Origin: CAYNZP01 sp964401835
GTDB taxonomy: Bacteria > Planctomycetota > Phycisphaerae > SM23-33
Assembly (NCBI GenBank): GCA_964401835.1
Contig: CAYNZP010000006.1
Span: 62,001 to 126,000, forward strand
Length of the DNA: 64,000 nucleotides
Direction: 5' to 3'
Made by a program: the position numbers and the translations under genes. Positions 1 to 8,010 of this stretch are shown in pieces. The notes beneath the pieces were generated by a model. The model was not told where the DNA came from and ran no database searches. It was given only the letters and a program-made list of their open reading frames with translations. Positions within the stretch are counted from its first letter, which is position 1. Every line of letters starts with the position of its first letter.

Positions 1-1
1 G

Positions 2-454
2 ATGGCTGTTATCGAGTTTGCCCGTAGCGTTTGCGGCCTAGCCGATGCCGACAGCACGGAAATCAAACCAGATTGCAAAAACCCGGTCATAGATATCCTC
101 CCTGAGCAGAAAAAGATCGAAGGTTTGGGCGGAAATATGCGTCTGGGCGGACAGGATATCGAACTCACTGCCGGTACGATGGCGAGCGAGATGTTTGACA
201 ATGAGAAAAACATACGTATGCGTTTCAGACATCGTTATGAAGTTGATCCGAAGTACATTGAGACCCTGGAAAAGGCGGGCTTGATTTTCTCAGGCCGCCA
301 TCCGGAGCATCCTATAATGCAGATACTCGAACTACCGCGCGACCAGCACCCATACTTCGTCGGCACGCAGGCACATCCGTGCCTGACAAGCAGGCCCCTG
401 CGGCCCCAGCCGATGTTCGTCGAACTCGTCGCAGCAGCACTCAAGGGAAAGTAA
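2..454 (+). CDS. pyrG: CTP synthase, C-terminal fragment (5' end outside window)
   Basis: The reading frame is open through the left edge, so this is the 3' part of a longer gene; the ATG at position 2 is an internal Met, just after where the family has its glutaminase nucleophile segment (GxCLGMQ). CTP synthase makes CTP from UTP with ATP and glutamine. What remains is the end of the class I glutamine amidotransferase domain: the VIEFAR segment, the R-HRYEV motif with the His and Glu of the catalytic triad, and the terminal HPCLTSRP segment followed by the PxPMFVELVAAA helix. About 150 of the usual 530-550 residues are present. The next gene begins one base after the stop region, suggesting co-transcription. 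Confidence 0.93.
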   Translation: MAVIEFARSVCGLADADSTEIKPDCKNPVIDILPEQKKIEGLGGNMRLGGQDIELTAGTMASEMFDNEKNIRMRFRHRYEVDPKYIETLEKAGLIFSGRHPEHPIMQILELPRDQHPYFVGTQAHPCLTSRPLRPQPMFVELVAAALKGK

Positions 455-455
455 G

Positions 456-854
456 ATGACTGAGGAAAAAAAAGAAAAACCGAAAATAATCGTCGATGAC
501 GACTGGAAGACACAAGCCCAGGCCGAAAAGGAAAAACTCGAGGAAGAAGTTGAAAAAAGCGCCGAGCAGCAGCAAGCAGGACCAAGGGAAATACCCCCTG
601 CCAGCTTGGTAACACTAATCAGTTCGCTCGTTACCCAAATATTCATGGCACTTGGTGGCTATGAAGACCCCAAAACCAAGAAACGATACGTCGACCTGGA
701 ACTTGCCAAACATCACATAGATACGCTGTCCGTCCTGGAAGAAAAAACCAAGGGCAACCTGAGCGACGAAGAAAAGAAAATGCTCGACCAGGCCATCTAT
801 GAAGTTCGCATGCAATACGTCCAGATAGCCCAAAACGCAACAAAAAGCTCTTAG
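456..854 (+). CDS. DUF1844 family protein
   Basis: 132-residue soluble protein. The first 50 residues are charged and low-complexity (Lys/Glu rich, likely coiled or disordered). The rest fits the DUF1844 pattern: a hydrophobic helix with SLVTLISSLVTQIFMALG, a short linker with a conserved YVDLELAKHHID segment, then LEEKTKGNLSDEEKKMLDQ and a terminal helix. The family's function is unknown. It starts 1 base after the pyrG stop and precedes a strong terminator at 968-1009, so it is the last gene of a pyrG operon. No signal peptide is seen. Confidence 0.85.
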   Translation: MTEEKKEKPKIIVDDDWKTQAQAEKEKLEEEVEKSAEQQQAGPREIPPASLVTLISSLVTQIFMALGGYEDPKTKKRYVDLELAKHHIDTLSVLEEKTKGNLSDEEKKMLDQAIYEVRMQYVQIAQNATKSS

Positions 855-967
855 CCTCGAAGGCCCTCGTATCGGAAAATAATTCTGAAGATTTTCGAAC
901 AATTCTCATCCGAGATACGAACTAATAAAAATGAAAATAACAGGGCCTCCCTGATGAGCTCAAAATG

Positions 968-1009
968 AACCGGCGTTGGTTTTTCCTCCTTTCCCTCGCC
1001 GGTTTTTTT
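968..1009 (+). terminator. Rho-independent terminator of the pyrG-DUF1844 operon
   Basis: Perfect 8-bp stem AACCGGCG (968-975) / CGCCGGTT (997-1004) with a pyrimidine-rich loop of about 20 bases and a T run at 1003-1009. Confidence 0.85.
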
Positions 1010-1022
1010 ATTGCCAAATCAT

Positions 1023-1053
1023 AAAAAAAGCGGCAGCCCTTCCAGACCGCCGC
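1023..1053 (-). terminator. Rho-independent terminator for the 1086-2066 lipoprotein gene
   Basis: Read on the minus strand: GCGGC (1053-1049), 14-base loop, GCCGC (1034-1030), then seven T (1029-1023). It lies 33 bases past the stop of the minus-strand gene and tail to tail with the plus-strand terminator at 968-1009. Confidence 0.8.
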
Positions 1054-1085
1054 ATTACTTCTCAAAATCTAAAAGAAATCCCTTG

Positions 1086-2066
1086 TTACTGCCCTGACAA
1101 CTCCCCAATACGCCGCCTGGCGGTTGCTGCGTTGCCCAGCCGCGGAGGGTCCTGCTCCAGCGAAAGCTTGTAACATTCAAGAGCTTTTGTGTAATTGTGC
1201 AGCCGTATATCGTATATAGTTGCCGCCTGGAATCTTGCAGCCTCGGAAATATTTGGAGCCCACTGCCACGCGCGTTGATACCAGTGAACCGCCCGAACAT
1301 TTTCGTTGAAGTATTCTTTGTAAATCTCCGCAATATAGTAAGCGGACATAGCGCTTTTCGTACTGTCGGGATACTTGTTGACCAATTCCAGAAAGAGCAT
1401 CAAGGCTTCACGCTGCTTTTGATAATCTGTCACGCCGGGCAAGGGCTTGCCGAACATATAAAGCCTATACGCTTTTGTATAAAGCTCGTCGGCCTCAGAT
1501 ATAACCTTTGTGGGCTTATAATCGGGGCCAGGAATTTCAGCATCCAGGAAGTACATGTAGGTACGGACCGGATCGAACCTCTTTTGCATATTCCCGATGA
1601 GTTTCGCCTTGAATTGGAGGTCTTCTCTCTCATAGAAGCCGGCAAGGGCTTCGAGATTCTTGTTGTACTGATTTCTTGCAGAAACCGCATATTCCGCCAG
1701 CAGCCGTTCGTCGGCACCTTCAAGTGACTCCGCGGCTGGCGGGACGATCTTGGGCATGTTGTCCCACTCGAATACTCGAGTCGCATTGAGATTCTTAATT
1801 TCCCGCTCTGACCAGCGATGCTTATCCAGATTGCCGATTTTCAAATAGTAGTCCCGAAGAACCTTCAGGCGGAACATGTAGTTGACCCTTGCGGTTTCCA
1901 TTGCTGTTACCGCATCGAGCTCAGCTGTGTTGTTTGGAGAAACCGCAACCACCCTGGCAATCTTGCCGTCAGCAGTCTTGGGGGGTTCAGGCGGCATATC
2001 GCAGCCTGAAATAACCAGTGAAATCAAAACGAAAAGACCTGTTGAACCGGAAAGAATCCTTCCCAT
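1086..2066 (-). CDS. TPR-containing lipoprotein of unknown function
   Basis: 326 residues. The N-terminus is a lipoprotein signal: hydrophobic segment LFVLISLVIS followed by lipobox LVISGC, with Cys22 as the probable lipidated residue. The mature part is helical; the C-terminal third contains TPR-like repeats (YYIAEIYKEYFNENVRAVHWYQRA, then ATIYDIRLHNYTKALECY), a scaffold for protein-protein contact. The start is supported by AAGGAG seven bases upstream of the ATG. It is monocistronic, with its own terminator at 1023-1053. I recognise no specific family; a periplasm-facing structural or assembly role is a guess from lipidation plus TPRs. Confidence 0.8.
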   Translation of the reverse strand: MGRILSGSTGLFVLISLVISGCDMPPEPPKTADGKIARVVAVSPNNTAELDAVTAMETARVNYMFRLKVLRDYYLKIGNLDKHRWSEREIKNLNATRVFEWDNMPKIVPPAAESLEGADERLLAEYAVSARNQYNKNLEALAGFYEREDLQFKAKLIGNMQKRFDPVRTYMYFLDAEIPGPDYKPTKVISEADELYTKAYRLYMFGKPLPGVTDYQKQREALMLFLELVNKYPDSTKSAMSAYYIAEIYKEYFNENVRAVHWYQRAWQWAPNISEAARFQAATIYDIRLHNYTKALECYKLSLEQDPPRLGNAATARRRIGELSGQ

Positions 2067-2208
2067 GGCGTCGCTCCTTACCCAAAAAAACCGTCAATTG
2101 GTGCTCAGGTATTATGCTCAACAGCTTGAATAGTTGCAAGGATTTCAAGGGGAATATGTTTAAGTAAATACAGAGAAGGCGTTCGGGTGAAACGGCCTGT
2201 GTCGGGTT

Positions 2209-3204
2209 TTATTGGGAAGGCTTTTTTGCTTTTCTCGCCAGTGGGTGCGTCTCGTCGTAAATTTCCTTGAGGCGGCTGGTGGACAGGTGCGTATAAATCT
2301 GTGTTGTAGAAAGGCTTTCGTGGCCGAGCATCTCCTGGAGGCTTCTGAGGTCGACTCCGGCATTGAGCATGTGGGTTGCAAAACTATGACGCAGCGCATG
2401 GGGGCTGATGTGGATGGGAATGCCGGCAATCATCAAATATTTATCTAGCATCCTGCGAACGGACCTGTCCGAGAGTCGCTGTGATGATTTGTTAATGAAC
2501 AGCGGTCCCCTCTTGGTCGAGCCCAGAATCCCCCGCCGCTTTTCAAGATAAGCCTCAATGGCTTCAACCGCCTTGTTACCAAGCGGAACAATACGCTCCT
2601 TTTTGCCCTTGCCGCGAATCCTCAAGGCTTCTGCAAATTCGTCAAGATCCTCGATATTAAGCGATACGAGTTCACTGATTCGCAACCCTGCCGAATAAAT
2701 CGTCTCCAGTATCGCCTTGTCACGAGCACCCAGAATTGTCGCGGTATCGGGAGCCTCCAACAATGCTGCTACCTGGTCAACATCCAGGCACTTCGGCAGG
2801 CGTTTATCCTGGCGAGGGCTCCGAATCGCACTGGCAGGCGATGCCTGCAGAAATTCGACACGAACCAGGAATTTGTAAAAACTCCGCAAGGTTGCAAGTT
2901 TCCTGGCGATTGTAGCCTTGGAATAATTACTGTTCCGCATTATCGCGAGATAGCCGCGAATTTCAGTCGGCGTCACCGCCAGCATCATCTTCTCTACCTT
3001 GCTGACGGGAAGTTCCACATCGGGAAGATCGCCGGCTGTTACTTCAGAAAGGTCGCCCGGACCTTCTTCCATGATGCCGAAAGACGCGATAAATTGAACA
3101 AATTGAGTCAGATCCGCTGAATACGATTTGACAGTATGCGCGGAAAAGTTCCGTTCGCTTTCGAGGTATTCAAGAAATCTGGAAATAACAGGTAAAATGT
3201 GCAT
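2209..3204 (-). CDS. Tyrosine recombinase of the XerC/XerD type
   Basis: 331 residues. An N-terminal SAM-like core-binding domain (EYLESERNFSAHTVKSYSADLTQF) precedes a catalytic domain with the full active-site set: Arg in AGLRISELV, Lys in the beta-hairpin (GKGKKERIVPL), HALRH (HxxR), GHESLSTTQ and the Tyr nucleophile in TQIYTHL. Length and layout fit chromosomal Xer recombinases, which resolve chromosome dimers at dif, rather than a phage integrase. An insertion of about 25 residues after the first helices (EEGPGDLSEVTAGDLPDVEL) is longer than usual. AGGA is seven bases upstream of the ATG. XerC and XerD cannot be told apart here; no dif site was found nearby. Confidence 0.9.
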   Translation of the reverse strand: MHILPVISRFLEYLESERNFSAHTVKSYSADLTQFVQFIASFGIMEEGPGDLSEVTAGDLPDVELPVSKVEKMMLAVTPTEIRGYLAIMRNSNYSKATIARKLATLRSFYKFLVRVEFLQASPASAIRSPRQDKRLPKCLDVDQVAALLEAPDTATILGARDKAILETIYSAGLRISELVSLNIEDLDEFAEALRIRGKGKKERIVPLGNKAVEAIEAYLEKRRGILGSTKRGPLFINKSSQRLSDRSVRRMLDKYLMIAGIPIHISPHALRHSFATHMLNAGVDLRSLQEMLGHESLSTTQIYTHLSTSRLKEIYDETHPLARKAKKPSQ

Positions 3205-3246
3205 CCAACTTTCCTGGAATTCTGAAACAGTCAGAGAATCTCGGCT

Positions 3247-3486
3247 TTAGTCCTGAAAATCTCGTGAACTATTGGTCGGCTCGGGACAAATTACATCCAA
3301 GCCATCAATCGCGGCTGTATGGGCTACTTGCAGACCAAGCTTGGCCGCATCAAGCCAGTCCAGACCGCTTTGTGGGTCTTTTGCGCTTGAAACGACTTGT
3401 TCCATGACCTCGTCTTCACAGCCGGAAATGTATTCAAAGACAAATTCCTGCTTGCCCTTACCGAGCCTTATCGTGCGTTTTGACAT
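3247..3486 (-). CDS. Small conserved-looking hypothetical protein
   Basis: 79 residues, acidic, no signal peptide or membrane segment. It opens with a basic strand (SKRTIRLGKGKQEFVFEY) followed by helical segments (EDEVMEQVVSSAKD, GLDWLDAAKLGLQVAHTAA). It lies 42 bases upstream of the Xer gene on the same strand and may be co-transcribed with it. No family recognised. AGGTTCTTT upstream of the ATG is a weak ribosome binding site. Confidence 0.55.
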   Translation of the reverse strand: MSKRTIRLGKGKQEFVFEYISGCEDEVMEQVVSSAKDPQSGLDWLDAAKLGLQVAHTAAIDGLDVICPEPTNSSRDFQD

Positions 3487-3678
3487 AAAGAACCTTTAAG
3501 CAATCCAATAACTCATTAAGTACAAAGCGACCTTGGGGTTATAAAGTAATCACAGGTTGCAATATGGTTATCGGACTAATGGGGCGAAAACTTCAGTAGC
3601 AATTTGAGAAAGCGAACAGCTTTTTTGACATGGAGTTGAGCTAATAGCCTCTATTTTGTATACTTAGAGCCTGTCCTG

Positions 3679-3704
3679 ATAACAATGCGGCTCCGCGTGG
3701 TTAT
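3679..3704. repeat. Imperfect 26-base inverted repeat in the 3487-3779 intergenic region
   Basis: ATAACAATGCGG (3679-3690), CT, CCGCGTGGTTAT (3693-3704): 12-base arms with one mismatch and one G-T pair. No T run follows, so it is not a simple terminator. It could be a REP-like element or a 5' leader hairpin for the gene at 3780. The rest of this 290-base gap holds nothing else recognisable. Confidence 0.4.
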
Positions 3705-3779
3705 TAGGAAACCTGCTAACCTATCAGCAGCAAAGTGGAGCAGTTGATTCGGGCATTTCTTTTTTATAAGGGTGAAAAC

Positions 3780-4634
3780 ATGAAACGTCTTATCCGAAAA
3801 ATTATCTTCCTGATCCTGGGTGTAATAGTTCTGGTCGGGGCGGTTTCCTGGCTGTTTATCGATCCAATAGCAAAAGCTGGTGTTGAAAAAGGTGCCGGTT
3901 TCGCCCTTGGCGTAGAAACAAGTGTCGATGATCTCGACCTGAGCCTAATCAGCGGAGACTTGACCATGGACGGATTGACCATCAGCAATCCGGAAGGTTT
4001 CAAGAGCCCCCACCTGATGCGCTACGAGCATTTCGAGTTAAACCTCCAGCCGGGGAGTGTCTTTTCTGACACCATCGTACTAGAAAAGTTCCAGATGGAC
4101 GGGCTCGAAGTAAATATCGATCAAAAGCTGACAAAAAATAACATTTCCGTGATTCTCGACAACCTGAAGAAGTTCGAAAGCGAGGATAAGGAAAAAAGCC
4201 CCTCGCAAAAGAAACTCCAATTGGACCACCTCTTGATAAACAATGTTGTTGCCAACGTTCACGTGCTCTCTGGAAGAGAAGACTCCAAGCCAATAACAAT
4301 TAAGATCGACAAGATTGAGTTAAAAGACGTAACTACAGGCCAGGATGACGGCATTTTGATAAGCGACCTGACGGCCAAGATAGTTGTGGCTGTTATCAAT
4401 GCGATTGTCGAAAACGGAGAGGTAAACATTCCTGATGATCTTAATAAAAGCCTGAAGGCCGGCTTGGCCGACACAAAAAAGGCCCTGGAGTCCGCCGCTG
4501 ACGATTTATTAAAGAAGGCATCAGCTGAACTGGAAAAATACAAACCCAAAGAAGGCGAAGATGCCGAAAATGCCGAAAAGTCCCCCGCCGGTGGTTTGTT
4601 CGATATACTTGGCGGCTCGAAGGACGAAGAATAA
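3780..4634 (+). CDS. AsmA-like membrane-anchored protein
   Basis: 284 residues from the ATG at 3780 (AAGGGTG lies six bases upstream; an ATG at 3735 would add 15 residues with no ribosome binding site). One N-terminal membrane helix (IIFLILGVIVLVGAVSWLFI) is followed by a periplasmic beta-rich region typical of AsmA-like proteins: ...GVETSVDDLDLSLISGDLTMDGLTIS... then FELNLQPGSVFSDTIVLEKFQMDGLEVNI. AsmA/TamB-like proteins form lipid-transfer bridges or limit outer-membrane phospholipid traffic. The last 80 residues are Lys/Glu/Ala-rich and probably extended. The gene stands alone. Its role is inferred from fold resemblance only. Confidence 0.7.
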   Translation: MKRLIRKIIFLILGVIVLVGAVSWLFIDPIAKAGVEKGAGFALGVETSVDDLDLSLISGDLTMDGLTISNPEGFKSPHLMRYEHFELNLQPGSVFSDTIVLEKFQMDGLEVNIDQKLTKNNISVILDNLKKFESEDKEKSPSQKKLQLDHLLINNVVANVHVLSGREDSKPITIKIDKIELKDVTTGQDDGILISDLTAKIVVAVINAIVENGEVNIPDDLNKSLKAGLADTKKALESAADDLLKKASAELEKYKPKEGEDAENAEKSPAGGLFDILGGSKDEE

Positions 4635-4729
4635 GGCAAACACCAGTATCCAGTAGCCTGTAGTTATAATTTACATTGGTACGATATGCGAAGATAGTTG
4701 TGGACGAATATTAGTAAGGAGACAGAAAA

Positions 4730-4969
4730 ATGCGTTTAAGCTTTGGTGATAAGAGGGAAAAAATACGCCTTTTATGTTTGCTGCTTTTGGGGATTTTGTG
4801 GTTTGTTCTATATTTACTTGAAGTCAAAATGATATTTCATCTTATTGCAGTATTAGGTGTATGTGCTTATTTTGCTTCTTTTATCCTATTGCCACCCAAA
4901 AAGCATAGGCATCATCTAGGCAAAAGTGGCGATGATGAAAAAAAGGCGTGTGGAATGGAGATTAGGTGA
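4730..4969 (+). CDS. Small two-helix membrane protein
   Basis: 79 residues with two adjacent membrane helices (LLCLLLLGILWFVLYLLEV and MIFHLIAVLGVCAYFASFILL) and a short basic/His-rich tail. AAGGAG lies ten bases upstream of the ATG. Base composition is clearly more AT-rich than the flanking core genes, as in the next gene (5142-5783), suggesting recent acquisition. No family recognised. Confidence 0.6.
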   Translation: MRLSFGDKREKIRLLCLLLLGILWFVLYLLEVKMIFHLIAVLGVCAYFASFILLPPKKHRHHLGKSGDDEKKACGMEIR

Positions 4970-5004
4970 GGGATCACCACGAAGCAGTGAGTAGGCCATG
5001 CAAC

Positions 5005-5086
5005 TTGCCACATGGCAACAAAACATTACGACAGATACCGCATTATTGCGGGAAGATGCGATTTGTTATGCAACGAGTTGCATAAC
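5005..5086. promoter_or_regulatory. Two perfect palindromes upstream of the 5142 gene
   Basis: First: TTGCCA-CA-TGGCAA (5005-5018). Second: GTTATGCAAC-GA-GTTGCATAAC (5065-5086), ten-base perfect arms around two bases. Both share the GCAAC/TTGC theme. They lie in the 172-base gap before a membrane-protein gene and could be operators for a dimeric repressor, hairpins in the 5' leader, or ends of a lost mobile element. Confidence 0.45.
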
Positions 5087-5141
5087 CTACAAACTGCCGT
5101 TCTCATGGACGATAGTGCAAGGGGAATAGTTCGGGACAGTT

Positions 5142-5783
5142 ATGAATAAAATGCCTAAAAACCCTCGACTAATGGAAGTTTTAATTAATAACTTACCAAA
5201 ACCACCCAAGGGTGTTTACTTTAGGTACATAGCTCGGAAGAAACAGCTTTACATAAAAGCTGGCATACACCCTCATATTCTCTTTGCATGCCTACTTTGG
5301 GTATGGGTACCTATCTATTTGTTTCTTATGGTACCCTGTGGGGGCAAGGATCTGCTTTTTAAACTTGTTGATGTTATTGTTAATCCAATAGCCTCATATC
5401 TTTCTACCTCATCCCTTGTTATTATAGATATCATTGTGTCCTTGACGCTGCTTTGTCTATCTGTGGCGATTTTGGGTTTACCACTTATTTTCATCATCCG
5501 CTTTTTTCGGGCAAGACTCTGTATCGCGGATTCAAGTCTAAGTATTTCAGGAATTCGTACCCAACGATGGGATTGGAATAGGAACAGAACGATCCAACTT
5601 GTTCGGGCAAATAAGAGAAGGGGTGGCGCGAAAACTATTGCTCAACCCGAGAACACATCAAGAGAAGAACTCGTGATTAATGTAGGCAAAATGAGAATTA
5701 ATTCCGACCAACTCGAATGGATTAATAACGTTTTAGTTGAACTTGCTAAACTGTCGCAGGGCAATACGGGGACGGAGCACTAA
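5142..5783 (+). CDS. Membrane protein of unknown function
   Basis: 213 residues with two long membrane helices (ILFACLLWVWVPIYLFLMV and IIVSLTLLCLSVAILGLPLIFIIRFF) about 60 residues apart. A cytoplasmic C-terminal region (residues ~130-205) begins with a basic patch (RFFRARLCIADSSLSISG) and may form a small beta-rich PH-like domain, as in many bacterial two-helix proteins; this is a guess. AT-rich like 4730-4969. GGGACAG upstream of the ATG at 5142 is a weak ribosome binding site; a second ATG follows three codons later. Confidence 0.6.
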   Translation: MNKMPKNPRLMEVLINNLPKPPKGVYFRYIARKKQLYIKAGIHPHILFACLLWVWVPIYLFLMVPCGGKDLLFKLVDVIVNPIASYLSTSSLVIIDIIVSLTLLCLSVAILGLPLIFIIRFFRARLCIADSSLSISGIRTQRWDWNRNRTIQLVRANKRRGGAKTIAQPENTSREELVINVGKMRINSDQLEWINNVLVELAKLSQGNTGTEH

Positions 5784-5865
5784 TAAGGGAACATCCCAAC
5801 GCACTAAAACCCGCCACGAAACAGAATAACCAAGAAAGCAATTTAAGCAGCATTTCAAATAACCA

Positions 5866-5903
5866 AAAGGGCAGCTGACTTCTATAAAAGCTTGGCTGCC
5901 TTT
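5866..5903 (+). terminator. Possible terminator after the 5142-5783 gene
   Basis: AAAGG-g-CAGC (5866-5875) pairs with GCTGCCTTT (5895-5903) around a long AT-rich loop. The T run is only three bases, so termination may be weak. Confidence 0.4.
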
Positions 5904-6440
5904 CCATAGCTCGAATATTTTGCAAAAATTCTAGGTTTTCGCGCCCTTCGACCTCGCAGGGCAGATCTTTGACAATTGAATATGGGTTAAAATCCGGTAC
6001 ATAGTAGCCCGTGGCCGGTAGTCAGTAGTCTGGCCGACGTGACAGCGTGGATGAAAGCGGCGGGTGGCATGGCTAGCTTGCAAGCCATGTTCTCGATTCA
6101 GGCAACACGCCTTGCGAGCAAGACGTGCCACACAAAAATCCCAAAAATTTCGGCATAGCGTGCCAACCCGGCGGTGTTTTTCAACGTCGATTGATAGAGC
6201 ACAGCGTTTAAATGCGGTGTTAAAAATTTCGAAAAATTCTTCTCATGGCCCGGCCGGGGTTTAGATGCACTGCCGAATTTTTACGTTACCGCTTTGCGCG
6301 CGAAGTGGGGGTTTGGGCAGGTATATATGGAAGGACTATCTTTCCCGAAAAACTTCAGCATTTTTCGTTTTTTGACAATTAAATAGGCGATTTTGAACTC
6401 AAGTCCATCAACAGCCACGGCTTAAGCCATTTAAAAACTG
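5904..6440. other. Non-coding stretch with degenerate repeats
   Basis: No credible gene is seen. It holds the inverted repeat at 6064-6131 and two near-copies of the same short block, TTTGACAATTGAAT (5967-5980) and TTTGACAATTAAATA (6371-6385). Each block contains a -35-like TTGACA but has no matching -10. The mosaic looks like old mobile-element debris or RNA-level structure. Confidence 0.45.
6064..6131. repeat. Imperfect inverted repeat, possible small mobile or REP-like element
   Basis: Left arm 6064-6084 and right arm 6111-6131 (starting GTGGCA on each strand) match at 17 of 21 positions. Each half also holds its own hairpin: ATGGCT...AGCCAT (6069-6088) on the left and CACG...CGTG on the right. 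This double-hairpin arrangement resembles paired REP sequences (BIME-like). No transposase is nearby. Confidence 0.5.
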
Positions 6441-6540
6441 GGCAGTTTTGGGCAGAATCGGGCACATTTGGGCAGAACTGGGCAGAACTGGGCAGTATTG
6501 GGTAGATTTGGGCAGAATTGGGCAGTTTCGGGCAGCTTTC
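6441..6540. repeat. 10-bp tandem repeat, ten units
   Basis: Ten consecutive units of exactly 10 bases with consensus GGCAGAATTG; GG at positions 1-2 and A at position 4 are constant, C at position 3 is constant except for one GGTAG unit, one unit reads GGCAC, and positions 6-9 vary among T, A and C. An eleventh degenerate unit begins at 6541. There is no spacer, so it is not a CRISPR array. It lies just past the 3' end of the YihY gene. The 10-base period places short A/T tracts at nearly one DNA helical turn, compatible with curved DNA. Confidence 0.85.
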
Positions 6541-6603
6541 GGCAAAGAGGCAGCTCGGTTTCGCTGGAGGCTAGGCCGTGGCCAGGGTTCAAAATACAAA
6601 AAA

Positions 6604-8010
6604 CTAAATAACCTCAGCCAGCGTCGTTTTGCCGAGAGATTCACGGGCCAGGCCCTCTACTCGTGATATCCGTTGCGATATCTGCAAATCGAAATTTTCG
6701 ACAGATAGATCCTTTTCGACCGTGCTGATTTCCATCAGTTCCAGCAGCGATATCTTCTCAGCCGGGCGGGCAAGGACGTATGCCTCCTGCAGGTCCGATT
6801 CCACTGGATAGACAATTCCGATGGCCCGCAGTCGTGTCATAATCTTCCCGACCGACGATTCAGGCAAATCAAGCGCGGCAGCTATTTGCTCCATGCTCAC
6901 CGGCCCGCTACCCTGGCTGTATGGCTGGGCGACAGCGAAAGCTGCTCCGAGCAACCGGGAATAACTGACTGGCTCTCCCTCTTCGACTGCGTGAATATTC
7001 ATCCCGGATAAACTTATTGCGGCATGGGCAAGCTCCGCACCAAAAAGGAATATCAGCCATGAGAGGTTCAGATACAGTAAAAATATTGGAAGCAGGCCCA
7101 ACGCTCCATACAGGCTGTTCTTGCCGACCTCGCTGACATAAAGCCCGAACCCCCACCGCGCGACCAGCCAAAGTGGAAGCGCCACAATCGCACCGCCGGC
7201 TGCAGCGCGAAATGGTACGCGAGTGTTTGGCATCAGAGAGTAAATCGCCGCAAGCAAAATCAATCCGATAATCACAGGCCCGATCCATATGGCTGCGGAA
7301 ACTATCCAGGATACTCCGTCGTTATCCTCTATCCCGCCCATTATCTGCTTGCCAGCGTAAATCGCACCAGCCATCGCCACCGGTACCAGTGTCAAAACGG
7401 ACCAATAGACCAAAATCCTCCGCACAAGAGACCTGCTGCGTGGAGCGGCAAAAATCCGGTTAAGCGACCTTTCTATTGTGGTCAACAAGGTAAGCGCCGT
7501 CCAAATCAACAAGACAACGCCGATGGGACCGATTTTTCCAAGAGTGAGTTTTCGCTCGATCTTCTTTACGAGTTTTTCAATGTGGCCGGATACGGTTATC
7601 ACATCATTTTCTCTGCGGCGTCTCCTTGGCCTTTGAGTTTCCTGCTCACCCAGCTGGGATGTTGAAGCATCTTTAAAAGATTCTCTTGCAGGTCGCTTTT
7701 CGGTCACGATCTGTATCTGCGAAAAGCCAACTCCCTCCAGAATATCGCTGAGACGTATATCGCTTTTTTCCACAACACCTACAGATTTCAGCACAAGCAG
7801 CGATAGCACAAGAACAGGAATCATCGCAAAAAGTGTTCTGAACGAAAGCGCCGCGCTCATCGCCATGGCGTTATGCTCATGAAGCCGCCGGCCACAGAGT
7901 CGCCAGAGTTGGATATTAATCTTTACAAGCTTTGCCCATCGGCCTAACTCGTCTCCTGGTGCGGTAAGAAGTGTTCTTATACGTTGGCGGAGCTTGCTGA
8001 TTATTTTCAT
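6604..8010 (-). CDS. YihY/BrkB family integral membrane protein with C-terminal winged-helix-like region
   Basis: 468 residues. The core (residues ~30-330) carries the YihY/BrkB pattern: HEHNAMAMSAALSFRTLFAMIPVLVLSLLVL near the start, then LLIWTALTLLTTIERSLNRIF, and later helices ending in LLPIFLLYLNLSWLIFLFGAELA. This six-helix family was once misassigned as RNase BN. A charged insertion of about 50 residues (arginine-rich RPRRRRREN) separates helices 1 and 2. The C-terminal 120 residues (SMEQIAAALDLPESSVGKIMTRL) look like a MarR/winged-helix fold seen in some long members. The start overlaps the stop of the AsmA-like gene at 8007 by four bases (ATGA), indicating translational coupling. Confidence 0.88.
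   Translation of the reverse strand: MKIISKLRQRIRTLLTAPGDELGRWAKLVKINIQLWRLCGRRLHEHNAMAMSAALSFRTLFAMIPVLVLSLLVLKSVGVVEKSDIRLSDILEGVGFSQIQIVTEKRPARESFKDASTSQLGEQETQRPRRRRRENDVITVSGHIEKLVKKIERKLTLGKIGPIGVVLLIWTALTLLTTIERSLNRIFAAPRSRSLVRRILVYWSVLTLVPVAMAGAIYAGKQIMGGIEDNDGVSWIVSAAIWIGPVIIGLILLAAIYSLMPNTRVPFRAAAGGAIVALPLWLVARWGFGLYVSEVGKNSLYGALGLLPIFLLYLNLSWLIFLFGAELAHAAISLSGMNIHAVEEGEPVSYSRLLGAAFAVAQPYSQGSGPVSMEQIAAALDLPESSVGKIMTRLRAIGIVYPVESDLQEAYVLARPAEKISLLELMEISTVEKDLSVENFDLQISQRISRVEGLARESLGKTTLAEVI

Noticed and set aside
6064..6264. 66-codon plus-strand ORF over the inverted repeat
   Set aside because: Composition follows the repeat, Arg/Cys/His-rich, with no ribosome binding site.
6441..6540. 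CRISPR array
   Set aside because: Units are contiguous 10-mers with no spacers and no cas genes are in the window.
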